Part shown: positions 44,516 to 54,969 of the stretch, one piece after another
Layout of the letters: each line of letters starts with the position of its first letter
Position numbering within the stretch: position 1 is the first letter of the stretch
Source: Isoetes taiwanensis
Lineage: Eukaryota; Streptophyta; Lycopodiopsida; Isoetales; Isoetaceae
Reading direction: 5' to 3'
Assembly: GCA_021234155.1 (NCBI GenBank)
Contig: JAJEKV010000046.1
Location: 11,050,818 to 11,114,817 of the forward strand
Length of the DNA stretch: 64,000 nucleotides
The notes under the pieces: model-generated
Databases searched by the model: none
The model's input: the letters and a program-made list of their open reading frames with translations, nothing else
Told to the model about the DNA's origin: nothing
Program-made: the position numbers and the translations under genes

Positions 44516-47047
44516 TTATGCTAGACCTGCATCCTTCAGGACTACTTCAAAAGCATCTTCATCATTCCATGGCACCTACAAGAATAAGAACACCCAAGTT
44601 TTTCACTAGACACTCTCAAACAGTACATTAAGTCATTAGCCACATTTGCTTCAATCTGATGACCCAAGCTTAACTATTAACTTTCCCAAAAAAGACTTTG
44701 CAAGACACGTTGTCACCATAATGACAGCTCTCATAATACTGTCAGGATATATTACAAGAAGATAGTCAATACCTCGGCAATATGATGATTAAAATGCTGT
44801 TCAATCATATCAAGCAGGTGCTCTTCCTGTGTATTAACTACCAAATTGAATGCAGCACCTGTAAAGAAAACTATCATTTAAGATACAAGTTGTTGGCATC
44901 ATCTTTCATTACATCAAAATGCTCGAATGCTAAACCTTTCCGTCCAAATCTTCCACTCCGCCCAATTCTATGGAGATAGACTTCATAATCAGGTGTCCTT
45001 GAGTCATTATGCTTCACTGGCAAATCAAAGTTCACCACCAGATTAACCTGCAAGATTCAGCACTTGAGCCCCAAGTGAATACATCCGACTTCAAGACACA
45101 ATAAAAGCATACTTGTGAATGGTCGAAGCCTCTTGCAAGCACATCAGTTGCAATAAGAATTTTAGTTACACCAGATCGGAATTCCTGGATGACTAGATCT
45201 CGATCTTCAACGTTCATACCCCCTTGAATAGATGTGCATTTATGGCCATCTTCTGCTAGCTTTCTATGTAGTTCAAGAACATTTTCTCTAGTCCGTGCAA
45301 AAATTATGGATTGCCCTATCTTTTCTGCAAGGGGGAATATCCTATCCCTTAGAACTTCTATTTTCTCCTTATTGCCTGGGCATTTCACACGGTACTGCTT
45401 GATTACATCAAGCGACAGGTCTTCTTTCTTGACAAAAACCCTGTTTGGACTTGGGATACTTCTTGACACAAAACCTTTTACTTTCTCACTGAATGTTGCA
45501 GAAAATAGCAGAATCTGCATAAAAAGAAATGACAAAATGTGATGTTTGGACACCATCAATCACTTCACTTGTATAATTATCTTACGACATCACAACAATT
45601 AGGCAATTCCACTTACTTGGCAGCTGACCCTTGTTTTCTTGATTTCTCTCAGGATTCTTAATGAGTCATCTTGAAATCCATCCTACAAATTTTCAGAAGA
45701 GTGAACCTGATTATTACAAAGGGTTGGATGAGCTAAGAGAATGCAGGAACTTCTTTTACCTGATCCAGCATATGGTCTGCTTCATCAAACACAAGAATGC
45801 CAATATCCTTTGTTGGCAGTATTTTGTCAACAGTCATCCATCGTTTGATTGTTCCTGGAGTGCCAATCACCACCTGATCATAAACCCGACCACGCCTCGT
45901 AGACACAGAGGAATTACTTCGATCAGCTGGTATGGCACATACTGATGTGATACCAGTGTATTTGGCCATCTTTATCAAAACAGCATCATTCTAATCAACC
46001 ATGTAGGATAAATTGTCAGTAATGGATGGTCAAGATGTATCTGGCCATCTTTATCAAAACAGTATCATACTATCAAACCAAGTAGGATAAAATAACAATC
46101 AAGTAGTAACTAGGACAGACTTTTATTCCATATTTGACAGACCATACGATGCTTTGGACAAGGAAAGGGTCCAAGAAGAGTTTGGGAGTCAGGAAGATCT
46201 GTTTTGATGGTTAATATGGGCTGGTTAATATGGTTAATATACGAATTTGCCCTTCCACTCTCAATCCAACCCTTACAGCCTTTCACCTGGCAGGAACAGC
46301 AATTGCAAAAAGTTCTCAAATGCTAATATTAGTAGTACCAATGGCTTGACTGCACACACGTTATTTTCTGCCAAATGTTTGTTGATCTGGCCAACCATGC
46401 TCTTGTCCTTCGATTTTGACAATGAGGAATCTGAAAGACAATCCAGCTCTAACCTTCTAGCCTACACCAGATTATAAGTTGCCACAATAGTAAAGTACCT
46501 GAATCGCCAATTCCCGTGTCGGGCAGACACATAATGCCTGTGGTGCTTTAATGGCAGGATCCACCCTACTCAACATTCCAAGGACAAAGCATGTTGTTTT
46601 CCCAGATCCATTATGTGCCTGAGCAACCAAATTGTGATAGGGTGGAGTAAGTATCATGGGCAATGTCTCTGCTTGGATTTTGCTAGGTTTTTCAAACTTC
46701 ATTTCAGAATAAATGCCACGAAGAAGCTCGGCTGATAGATTTAAATCTTCAAATGTCTTTGCCGAAGTATAAGGAGTGTCTACTTGAATTAAATCCTGCA
46801 TAAATCAGGTACACATATTCAAAATTGGTCCAAACAATCCCAACAGATCAAATAAACATGAAGCCATCCATCATACCTTCTCAACTTTTGTATCGGGAGC
46901 TTCCACCTCATCATTCAGCTTATCTAATTTGGATGGTGTGTCAACAATTCCTTCCGTCGACAAAGAGAGAGAAGCAAGTGGAGCATCATCTACAGGGTCC
47001 GGTTGAGAATCCCCCCATGCCTCCTTCTTGGGCGGCTCAGTCGCCAT
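44516..47047 (-). CDS. DEAD-box ATP-dependent RNA helicase, LOS4/DBP5/DDX19 type
   Basis: Eight coding exons: 47047-46877, 46795-46499, 45990-45760, 45682-45617, 45514-45113, 45047-44936, 44858-44773 and 44575-44516. All introns are GT-AG and phases agree, giving 474 residues, close to the roughly 500 of plant LOS4 (RH38). Helicase motifs are in order: Q motif ([13 protein letters not shown]), I (AHNGSGKTT), Ia (PTRELAIQ), Ib (GTPG), II (VFDEADHML), III (FSATF), IV (IIFARTR), V ([12 protein letters not shown]) and VI ([13 protein letters not shown]). The N-terminus [15 protein letters not shown] is typical of the subfamily. In yeast, animals and Arabidopsis this helicase removes proteins from mRNA at the cytoplasmic side of the nuclear pore, driven by Gle1 and inositol hexaphosphate. 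Arabidopsis mutants have temperature-sensitive mRNA export. All catalytic motifs are intact, so it should be functional. A retroelement begins 294 bp upstream of the ATG. Confidence 0.95.
45964..46092 (-). repeat. Duplicated 3' splice-site region in helicase intron 2
   Basis: About 49 bp covering the intron 2 acceptor and the first bases of exon 3 (45964-46012) is repeated at 46043-46092, period 79 bp, with scattered mismatches. The upstream copy keeps an AG (TTTGATAG) before TATGATACTGTTTTG, so it could act as a decoy acceptor. Confidence 0.75.
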
Positions 47048-47340
47048 GGCTTCGCTTCAGGCACGCCCTTTTTCCAAGGTAAGAGAGTAAATATTGGCAA
47101 GGAGTCCTAAATTTACATTACTTGACTCTCCCACATCAGGAAATAATAAATACACCATAAATTTGTGACATACCTATACCGTACAAATACGATGCCTCGT
47201 TTTCTTTTACGTCAAGGTAAATTGGTTAGTATTCTTATGTCTGATCCAATCCTATCCTGCCTAGTGGTGACCATTCTATCCAAGAATGGTAAATCGTTGA
47301 AGCTCCAGCAACAACCATGACTGAAACCATGACAGCCAAG
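47048..47340 (-). promoter_or_regulatory. Helicase upstream region, truncated by retroelement
   Basis: 293 bp lie between the helicase ATG and the LTR of the composite retroelement. No clear TATA box was identified for the helicase. Its far end contains one unit (about 47303-47340) of the CCATAGCTGAAACCTTGAC-type repeat that resumes at 54364. Confidence 0.45.
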
Positions 47341-47548
47341 TGCAATATGCCAAGGACGTGGCCTTTAGTCCAAAAGGGGCCTTATGGTCCAAAGTGGGCT
47401 TTTACTCCAAAAGGGGCCCTATGGTTGGACCAAAGGGGGGCGTGCACGCTATATAGTGGCTCGGGGGAGAGCTCTGTGGCAGCTGTGTCATAGCTGAGGG
47501 CTCGTGGTTGGGTGGTGAGATAGCGTGCCACGTCAAGAGTCCATTTTA
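47341..47548 (+). repeat. 5' LTR of composite gypsy element
   Basis: 208 bp, starting TGCAATATGCC and ending AGTCCATTTTA (the usual terminal CA is replaced by TA). Contains diverged 18-19 bp units (GTCCAAAAGGGGCCTTATG type) and CTATATAG at 47449-47456, a good TATA box for the element's plus-strand transcript. Confidence 0.88.
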
Positions 47549-47549
47549 G

Positions 47550-47564
47550 TGGTATCAGAGCAAC
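47550..47564 (+). promoter_or_regulatory. tRNA-iMet primer-binding site
   Basis: TGGTATCAGAGCAAC, one base after the 5' LTR, complementary to the 3' end of initiator-methionine tRNA. Confidence 0.92.
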
Positions 47565-47572
47565 AAGTTTCG

Positions 47573-48604
47573 ATGGCCGGTTCCCCTGCCAATGTTAACT
47601 TGGAAGATGAAGAGCTCAAGGAAAAACGTTTTGAGTTAGAGCATGATAATTCGCTCATGAGAGAAAAACTTGCAGCTGCCGAGGCTCGAATTGCAGAGCT
47701 GCAAGAACTGGATTCTCTGCGAGCGCAGGTGGCGCAGGTGGATTGGCCTGTACCTACTTCAGTTGCTGCATTGCGTTCCTTTCTGGGTTTATGCAGTTAT
47801 TATGGGAAGTTTGTACAGAATTTTGCTCGTTTAGCTTCAGATTTATATTTGTTGCTACGAAAAGATGTTCCTTTCCAATGGAATCATAATCATCAGTTTG
47901 CTTTCCAGGTTTTAAAGGATGCCATGGTTAATCCTCCTGTTCTGCGTTTGCCAAAGTTTGGTCTACCTTTCTTGTTATGTGTTGATGCAAGTGGTGTGGC
48001 ATTGGGCGCGGTTTTGATGCAGGATGGTCATCCTATTGCTTATGAAAGTCGGAAGTTTTCTGACACGGAAAGTAGATATAGTGTTTATGATAAGGAATTT
48101 CTGGCTGTCATTCATGCTTTGAAAGTGTGGTGACACTATCTTATAGGGTCAACAGTTCATATTTTGACTGACCACCAAAGCATTAGGCACCTTGTTTCAC
48201 AGGAAACATTATCGGAAAGGCAGTTGAAATGGGTTGCTTTTATGCAGCAATATGATTTCTCAGTGGATTATCGTCCTGGTAAAGAGAATGTTGTAGCTGA
48301 TGCTTTAAGTCGACGCTATGCAGTTTGTTCTCTTTCTATAGCACAATCCAACCATTTGGAGGGAATGAAACCATTGTATGCCACTGACCCTGATTATAAG
48401 GATATTTGGTTGTTGGCTCAAAGTGGCAATGCATATGGATATAAGATCGTTAATGGGTTCTTGTATAAAGGTCCAAAGCTATGCATTGTGCGGAACTTTC
48501 GGTCACTTATTCTTAAAGAAGTCCATGATGCACCCTATTGCGGGTCATCGTGGGTGGGGGCAACTTTGGCAAAGCTTGAACCATATTTTATTTGGCCCGG
48601 ATAG
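47573..48604 (+). pseudogene. Gag start fused in frame to RT end, RNase H (internal deletion)
   Basis: ATG at 47573 opens about 55 residues of gag with a coiled-coil-like segment (KRFELEHDNSLMREKLAAAEA). At about 47735 the frame passes without interruption into the RT connection region (LRSFLGLCSYYGKFV) and RNase H (VDASGVALGAVL; YDKEFLAVIHALKVW). A TGA at 48131 replaces the usual Arg codon (CGA to TGA). The frame then goes on with LTDHQSIRHLV and the integrase linker until a frameshift near 48540-48600. Gag C-terminus, protease and the RT palm with its YxDD are absent. The junction lies in a GCGCAGGTGG direct repeat. Confidence 0.85.
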
Positions 48605-49857
48605 CGGAGAGATGTTTTGGTTCATATTCGCATTGTGTTACTTGTCAACGGATAAAGAAAGTTTAACAAGAAACCTCATGGTGTTCCTTTATCCTTGCCT
48701 ATTAGGAGGCAAAGTGGGACCAGATCACTATGGATTTTATTGTTGGTCTTCCTCCCGGTTCTCGTGAAGAACACCGCCATTTGGACAATTGTTGATTGTT
48801 TAACTAAGCACGCTCATTTTATTCCTTGTTCGGATAAGTTGAAGGCTTATAGTGCGGCTACGCTCTTTATCAAAGAGATATTTAGGCTACATGGGTTGCC
48901 AAAGATTATTATATCTGATCGTGATACAAAGTTTACTAGTAAATTCTGGAAGGCATTGTTTATGCAATTGGGGACGGAGTTAAGGTTCTCCACTGCGTTT
49001 CACCCAGAAACTGATGGACAATCCGAGGTGGTAAATAAAGTTATTTGTTCCATCTTAAGGAGTTTTGTCAATGAACATCAAGGTCATTGGGAAGAGTATT
49101 TGCCTATTGCTGAATTTGTGTATAATAATACCTATCAGTCTACCATACAGATGACCCCTTTTCAAGCGGTCTATGGTCAGCCTGTGCGGGAACCACTCTT
49201 TCGAGTGTGTGAGGATGTTCCAGCTGCTGATGATTTGGTTATTGAGCATAAGGATCTCCTAGACTTGCTTCAAGCTCGTATTCGAGATGCTCAAGCATCT
49301 TTTGCAAATAAATCATCTAAGTTGCGACAACCAATGGTTTTTAAGGAAGGAGATTGGGTATGGATGAGGATCCATAAAGGCCACTTTAAGAAAGATGCGC
49401 GCAAGAAGGATCTTAAATTGGCACCCCGTTTCCATGGACCATTTCAAGTTATTAAAGTGGTCAATGAGAATGCATATCAATTAAGATTGCCTCAAGGTTG
49501 GAAAATGCATGATGTAGTGAATGTTTCATTCCTAAAGGCTTATCATGGTAAGGAGTTACCTCAACTTGGGAGGTTAACTGAGCCAGAATTGATTGATGAT
49601 TCCGAAGTTCTAGAGACGGAAACAATTTTGGCGGATAAATCCACTAGTGGTTCAAGACAATACTTGGTTAAGCTTTGGAGGACGCTTCATGGGTGCGTGG
49701 CAATGTTTTAGAAGCTTATCCGGATATTCTTAGGGAATATAAAGATCGGAAAGCAAAGGAAGCTGAGAGACAAGAGGAAGTCCAAGCACAGGCTTCTACT
49801 AGCCGGCCTAAGCGAGGGCCAAGGAAGGATTATGCTCGGATGGCTAAAGGTATTTAG
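48605..49857 (+). pseudogene. Gypsy integrase, copy 1 (frameshifted)
   Basis: Compared with copy 2 this copy has several 1-2 base indels in the zinc-finger region (48530-48720) and a 13-bp deletion at about 49671 in the chromodomain-like end. The core is readable at 48765-49711: TIVDCLTKHAHFIPC, IISDRDTKFTSKFW and HPETDGQSEVVNK supply the D-D-E residues. The chromodomain-like part (LADKSTSGSRQYLVK) is cut by the deletion, and the tail RPKRGPRKDYARMAKGI is in another frame. Confidence 0.88.
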
Positions 49858-49904
49858 ACACCCTTTTGCAGCAGAGGACTCCTGCAATGTCAAGAGGGGG
49901 GAAA

Positions 49905-50023
49905 TGCAATATGCCAAGGACGTGGCCTTTAGTCCAAAGTGGGCTTTTACTCCAAAAGGGGCCCTATGGTCCAAAGAGGGCCTTTGGTCCAAAGAAGGAC
50001 CAAAGGGGGGCGTGCACGCTATA
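49905..50023 (+). repeat. Partial internal gypsy LTR
   Basis: The first 119 bp of the LTR, preceded by a polypurine tract (CAAGAGGGGGGAAA, 49891-49904), break off after GCGTGCACGCTATA where copia sequence begins. It carries a different number of 18-19 bp units from the 5' LTR. Confidence 0.88.
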
Positions 50024-52422
50024 GGAAAGAGAGACGCAGCAAGACAAAGAGAAGGATAGAGAACATGCAATATAATCCCAAAGTGAATGTATTATTCATG
50101 AAGAGTACATGCTCTTATATACAATAATGAACGGCTAATAAGCAAAGACGCTTTTAGCTCTATGAGCTATCAATAGACAATGAACTATCAATAGACAAAA
50201 GCTAAGATTGTATGGATGTATTATAAATACATTCCAACATCCCCCCTACAATCTTTGTCTCTTTGTAAAACAAAATAAGTAGCATGTACCTTTGAGGGTG
50301 AGATCAAATGCATAATGCTGCAAGATGTGTCCCCCCTGCAGTTGATCTCTAGCTCGAGTAAAAAAAACCTTTTGTGGGAATCAAAAGGAAAAAACCCGAG
50401 CTCCCTCCAAGTATGAGTATACTCATAGGGGAGTTAGTGTAACTCCCAAAGCAATTCTATGCTCAGATAATGGCTTCTCATGATGTGCTTTTGTAAATAT
50501 ATCAGCACGCATTAAATATGAAGGACAATATTCAATCTTAACAGTGCCCTTTTTAACTTCTTTAGAAAGCAAAGAATCATATTCATCCTGCATTGCAATT
50601 TTCCACATCTCATGATTTGGTGAAGAGATAGCTTGCTCATATGTAACAGGATCACAAGAAATAGCCAAGGCATCATAATCAAGAATCTTCTCAGTAGGAA
50701 CCCAAGTTCGAGTTGTGCGCCTTAGACTATTCTCTGGATTAGGCTCAATATTATCTGGAATTACTTCATCAACAAAATTGTCAAGAGCATCAACGTCAGC
50801 AAAATCATCAACATTGGCATGGGGTGCTTCTACATTCTCACTTCCGTTAGCAACATGCAAAACTGGAGTATGTGCATCAGGAGTTATACTGGTAAAATCA
50901 TCATCTGGAAAAATAGTTAGAATACTATCTAAATGAATAACTGAGTTTGCATCCCCACCCATTGCAGATACATCAAAGATAACGCTATGACTAATGGACA
51001 CCTTACATGTCTCAGGGTCAAAAAACTTGTAAGCCTTCGAATCTGCAGAATATCCAATAAAAATAACCTTTCGACCTCTAGGGTCAAGTTTCTTGCGATC
51101 TTTATGAGAAACAAGTACATAAGCAATACATGCAAAGATTCGCAAATGAGAAACTGATGGTTTTATACCTATCCAAGCCTCAACAGGAGTAATAGATTTT
51201 AGTGCAGATGTAGTGAAATGATTTTGATGAATTCAAAACAATGCAGTTCGTCCGTTCAGAAACACCATTTTGTTGTGGTGTGTCAGGTACAGTAAACTCA
51301 TGGTGAATATCATGTTCTGTGCACAGAGCCTGAAAAGCTTTGGATTTATATTCACCACCATTGTCAGTACGTAAAATCTTTATAGGAAGGCCAATTTGAG
51401 TTTCAACAAGTTTGCGGAAAGCTTTAAAAAATATCAAATACTTCAGATTTCTTTTTCAATAAATAGGTAAAGACATACCTTTTGTAATCATCAATGAATA
51501 ATAAGAAATAAGAAGAACCCCCAAAAGAGACGGGAAAAGGACCACAAATATCAGAATATATCAATTCAAGAATTTGTGTAGCACGAATGGCAAAATGTGG
51601 AAAATATTGACAGTGAAGCTTACCCAAGGCACATGATGGACAAACACCCAATTTGGCATATGGCTGTAATTGCAAACCATGGACAACAGCATGACATTCC
51701 ATTTCTAAAAGCCTTTGAAAATTGGAATGGCCAAAGCGTGACAATGCCACAGAGTACTATCAGGGGTACTAGAAGTGGTAATAGCATATGCAAAACTATC
51801 ATCTATAGAAAGTTCCCATAAATCATTACGTCTGTGTGCTACAGTAAGAAGCTTTCTATTCTGTTTGATCTTACACTGTGCATCAATGAATGTGACCTTG
51901 AGACCAAGATCAACAAGTCGTGCCACAGAAATAAGATTCTTAGCTAACCTTGGCACGTATAGAACTCCCGGCAACACCAGAGGTCCTGCAATAGTAGAAA
52001 TAGCAATGTTGCCAATACCAACAACTTCTTGTGTACCATGATCCGCCATATAAACAAACTTTTTGACAGTCAAAACATGATAACTTTGTAACCACTGAGT
52101 AGAGCTAACCATATGGGCAGTAACACCAGAATCAATGAGAAAATTAGCAAAATCAGAAACATGGAAGACTCTGGAATAATCTGTCGTGACACAACTGGCA
52201 TGCTTAGGAAGAGTAATGGTTGTAGCATGCTTTTCATCATAAGCCTTTTTATGACATGTTTCCTCAAGATGACCAGACTTACGACAATAAGTGCATCTAT
52301 CACGATCAGATCTAGCATCATAGTCAGGTTTATGAAAACAATTAATTACAGGATGATTTGCTTTACTACAATGAGGGCATGGAGGAAATACAACACGTGG
52401 CCGACGAAACAGATGACCATGA
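50024..52422 (-). mobile_element. Truncated, inverted Ty1/copia fragment
   Basis: Minus-strand copia pol. Zinc knuckles CPHCSKANHPVINC and CTYCRKSGHLEETC lie near 52380-52250. Protease LIDSGVTAHM is near 52130. The gag-pre-integrase finger (FGHSNFQRLLEME ... CPSCALGK) and integrase core (FIDDYKRYVFTYLLKKK, RTDNGGEY, TPQQNGVSERT) lie at 51750-51180. Integrase C-terminus and the first RT residues are at 51145-50560, then the end of RNase H. A 3' polypurine tract (minus strand GGGGGGA) borders an LTR remnant starting TGTTGGAATG at 50239. Neither end of the fragment is a proper TG/CA terminus with target duplication. Confidence 0.88.
50423..51145 (-). pseudogene. Copia integrase end joined in frame to RNase H end
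   Basis: A 240-codon open frame. The integrase C-terminal part is HKDRKKLDPRGRKVIFIGYS; then comes an Asp/Val-rich linker and the RT start YEQAISSPNHEMWKIAMQDE. After DSLLSK it passes straight into EVKKGTVKIEYCPSYLMRADIFTK, the last segment of copia RNase H. About 300-400 residues of RT and RNase H are missing, yet the frame is kept. Confidence 0.85.
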
Positions 52423-54089
52423 AAACATTATCGGAAAGGCAGTTGAAATGGGTTGCTTTTATGCAGCAATATGATTTCTCAGTGGATTATCGTCCTGGTC
52501 AAGAGAATGTTGTAGCTGTTGCTTTAAGTAGATGTTATGCCGTTTGTTCTCTTTCTATAGCACAATCCAACCATTTGGAGGGAATGACACCATTGTATGC
52601 CACTGACCCTGATTATAAGGATATTTGGTTGTTGGCTCAAAGTGGCAATGCATATGGATATAAGATCGTTAATGGGTTCTTGTATAAAGGTCCAAAGCTA
52701 TGCATTGTGCGGAACTTTCGGTCACTTATTCTTAAAGAAGTCCATGATGCACCTACTGCGGGTCATCGTGGCGTGGGGGCAACTTTGGCAAAGCTTGAAC
52801 CATATTTTATTTGGCCTGGATTGCGGAGAGATGTTTTGGTTCATATTCGGCATTGTGTTACTTGTCAACGGATAAAGAAAGCGAACAAGAAACCTCATGG
52901 TGTTCCTTTATCCTTGCCTATTCCGGAGGCAAAGTGGGACCAGATCACTATGGATTTTATTGTTGGTCTTCCTCCCAGTTCTCGTAAGAACACTGTCATT
53001 TGGACAATTGTTGATTGTTTAACTAAGCACGCTCATTTTATTCCTTGTTCGGATAAGTTGATGGCTTATAGTGCGGCTACGCTCTTTATCAAAGAGATAT
53101 TTAGGCTACATGGGTTGCCAAAGATTATTATATCTGATCGTGATACAAAGTTTACTAGTAAATTCTGGAAGGCATTGTTTATGCAATTGGGGACGGAGTT
53201 AAGGTTCTCCACTGCGTTTCACCCAGAAATTGATGGACAATCCGAGGTGGTAAATAAAGTTATTTGTTCCATCTTAAGGGGGTTTGTCAATGAACATCAA
53301 GGTCATTGGGAAGAGTATTTGCCTATTGCTGAATTTGTGTATAATAATACCTATCAGTCTACCATAAAGATGACCCCTTTTCAAGCGGTCTATGGTCAGC
53401 CTGTGCGGGAACCACTCTTTCGAGTGTGTGAGGATGTTCCAGCTGTTGATGATTTGGTTATTGAGCATAAGGATCTCATAGACTTGCTTCAAGCTCGTAT
53501 TCGAGATGCTCAAGCATCTTTTGCAAATAAATCATCTAAGTTGCGGCAACCAATGGTTTTTAATGAAGGAGATTGGGTATGGATGAGGATCCATAAAGGC
53601 CACTTTAAGAAAGATGCGTGCAAGAAGGATCTTAAATTGGCACCCCGTTTCCATGGACCATTTCAAGTTATTAAAGTGGTCAATGAGAATGCATATCAAT
53701 TAAGATTGCCTCAAGGTTGGAAAATGCATGATGTAGTGAATGTTTCATTCCTAAAGGCTTATCATGGTAAGGAGTTACCTCAACTTGGGAGGTTAACTGA
53801 GCCAGAATTGATTGATGATTCCGAAGTTCTAGAGCCGGAAACAATTTTGGCGGATAAATCCACTAGTGGTTCAAGACAATACTTGGTTAAGTTCACTCAC
53901 AAACCTTTGGAGGACGCTTCATGGGTGCGTGGCAATGTTTTAGAAGCTTATCCGGATATTCTTAGGGAATATAAAGATCGGAAAGCAAAGGAAGCTGAGA
54001 AACAAGAGGAAGTCCAAGCACAGGCTTCTACTAGCCGGCCTAAGCGAGGGCCAAGGAAGGATTATGCTCGGATGGCTAAAGGTATTTAG
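52423..54089 (+). CDS. Gypsy RNase H end and integrase with chromodomain-like tail, copy 2 (open frame)
   Basis: Open from the copia junction to the stop at 54087-54089, about 555 codons, with no Met that must be the start (the frame also reads back into antisense copia sequence). Parts in order: RNase H end (LKWVAFMQQYDFSVDYRPGQ), integrase finger (H-x-x-x-H ... CVTCQRIKK), core with D-D-E (IVDCLTKHAHFIPC; ISDRDTKF; HPEIDGQSEVV), C-terminal domain (FKEG/FNEGDWVWMRIHKGHF, LAPRFHGPFQVI), then a chromodomain-like ETILADKSTSGSRQYLVKF and a basic tail (RPKRGPRKDYARM). It lacks a promoter, gag and RT, so it would not be made as a proper polyprotein. Confidence 0.88.
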
Positions 54090-54122
54090 ACACCCTTTTG
54101 CAGCAGAGGACTGCTGCAATGT

Positions 54123-54363
54123 CAAGAGGGGGGGAATACAATATGCCAAGGACGTGGCCTTTAGTCCAAAAGGGGCCTTATGGTCCAAAGTGGGCTTTTA
54201 CTCCAAAAGGGGCCCTATGGTCCAAAGAGGGCCTTTGGTCCAAAGAAGGACCAAAGGGGGGCGTGCACACTATATAGTGGCTCGGGGGAGAGCTCTGTGG
54301 CAGCTGTGTCATAGCTGAGTGGTTGGGTGGTGAGATAGCGTGCCACGTCAAGAGTCCATTTTA
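54123..54363 (+). repeat. Polypurine tract and 3' LTR of composite element
   Basis: CAAGAGGGGGGGGAA (54123-54136) precedes the LTR (54137-54363, 227 bp). It begins TACAATATGCC where the other copies have TGCAATATGCC. It carries the largest number of 18-19 bp units of the three LTR copies and ends AGTCCATTTTA at the CCAAG target duplication. Confidence 0.88.
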
Positions 54364-54545
54364 CCAAGCAACTCCGACAGCCATAGCTGAAACCTTGACC
54401 TCAAAAACGCCAAGCAGCCATAGCTGAAACCTTGACATAGAAAACTTTAGCATATAGCCATAGTTGAAGCAACTCCAGTAGCCATAGCTGAAACCTTGAC
54501 ATAAAAAACGCTAAGCAACTCCAGCCGCCAAAAACATTGACGCTT
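54364..54545. repeat. Tandem repeat interrupted by the composite element
   Basis: Three imperfect units of 50-60 bp with GCAACTCC(G/A)(A/G)(C/T)AGCCATAGCTGAAACCTTGAC and AAAACGC(C/T)AAGC. A further unit stands left of the element (about 47303-47340), so the insertion split the array. Confidence 0.78.
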
Positions 54546-54960
54546 ACCTTGACGCTGTGAAATGGTCGAGGTCGTTGATTCTATGTGAGCACGGCACTCC
54601 CGACTGTTGGCAATAACCAGCCTGCCCTGCTCACACCAGAATCAACTTCCGCTTCCCATTCCACATTACGTAAGGGATGGGCATGCCATTTTCAGCCTTA
54701 TCCGCCAATAAAATATTGAAACGTGGTGACTATTCTTTTCGTGGATGTCTCTTGCCATTGCGATGTCTCGGCTTGGTCTATATCTATCCTTTCTAGTTTA
54801 CATTTTGCGCTTCTTTCTGCCGCCGCTCTACATTCTGCAACAAGCACACTCTCAACCATCTACACTGAAAATGGTCTGCCCTCCCTTCACGTTGAGTGAA
54901 TGGCCCGCTTGAGCAAATTCTGGGGTTTCAACTGCGGGCCTCTGTTTACAACTTTGGTTC
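54546..54960. other. No gene seen
   Basis: Intergenic sequence between the repeat array and the LINE 3' end. Short chance frames only; part may be LINE 3' untranslated sequence. Confidence 0.45.
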
Positions 54961-54969
54961 GGCCTAACA

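Larger units (their letters stand above)
47341..54363 (+). mobile_element. Composite gypsy/copia retroelement with one target duplication
   Basis: Order: gypsy LTR (47341-47548), primer site, fused gag-RT-RNase H, integrase copy 1, partial gypsy LTR (49905-50023), inverted truncated copia (50024-52422), RNase H-integrase copy 2 (52423-54089), gypsy LTR (54137-54363). CCAAG lies at 47336-47340 and 54364-54368, so the outer borders are those of a single insertion. Sequence 48204-50023 and its counterpart 52423 to about 54250 are near-identical. It could result from recombination between related copies after insertion, or from a chimeric template. Confidence 0.9.

Noticed and set aside
45234-45542. 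102-codon plus-strand frame opposite helicase exon 5
   Set aside because: Antisense shadow of a well-supported helicase exon.
52113-52422. N-terminal 100 residues of the long plus-strand integrase frame
   Set aside because: This part is antisense to copia protease and zinc-knuckle sequence; the gypsy frame begins only at 52423.
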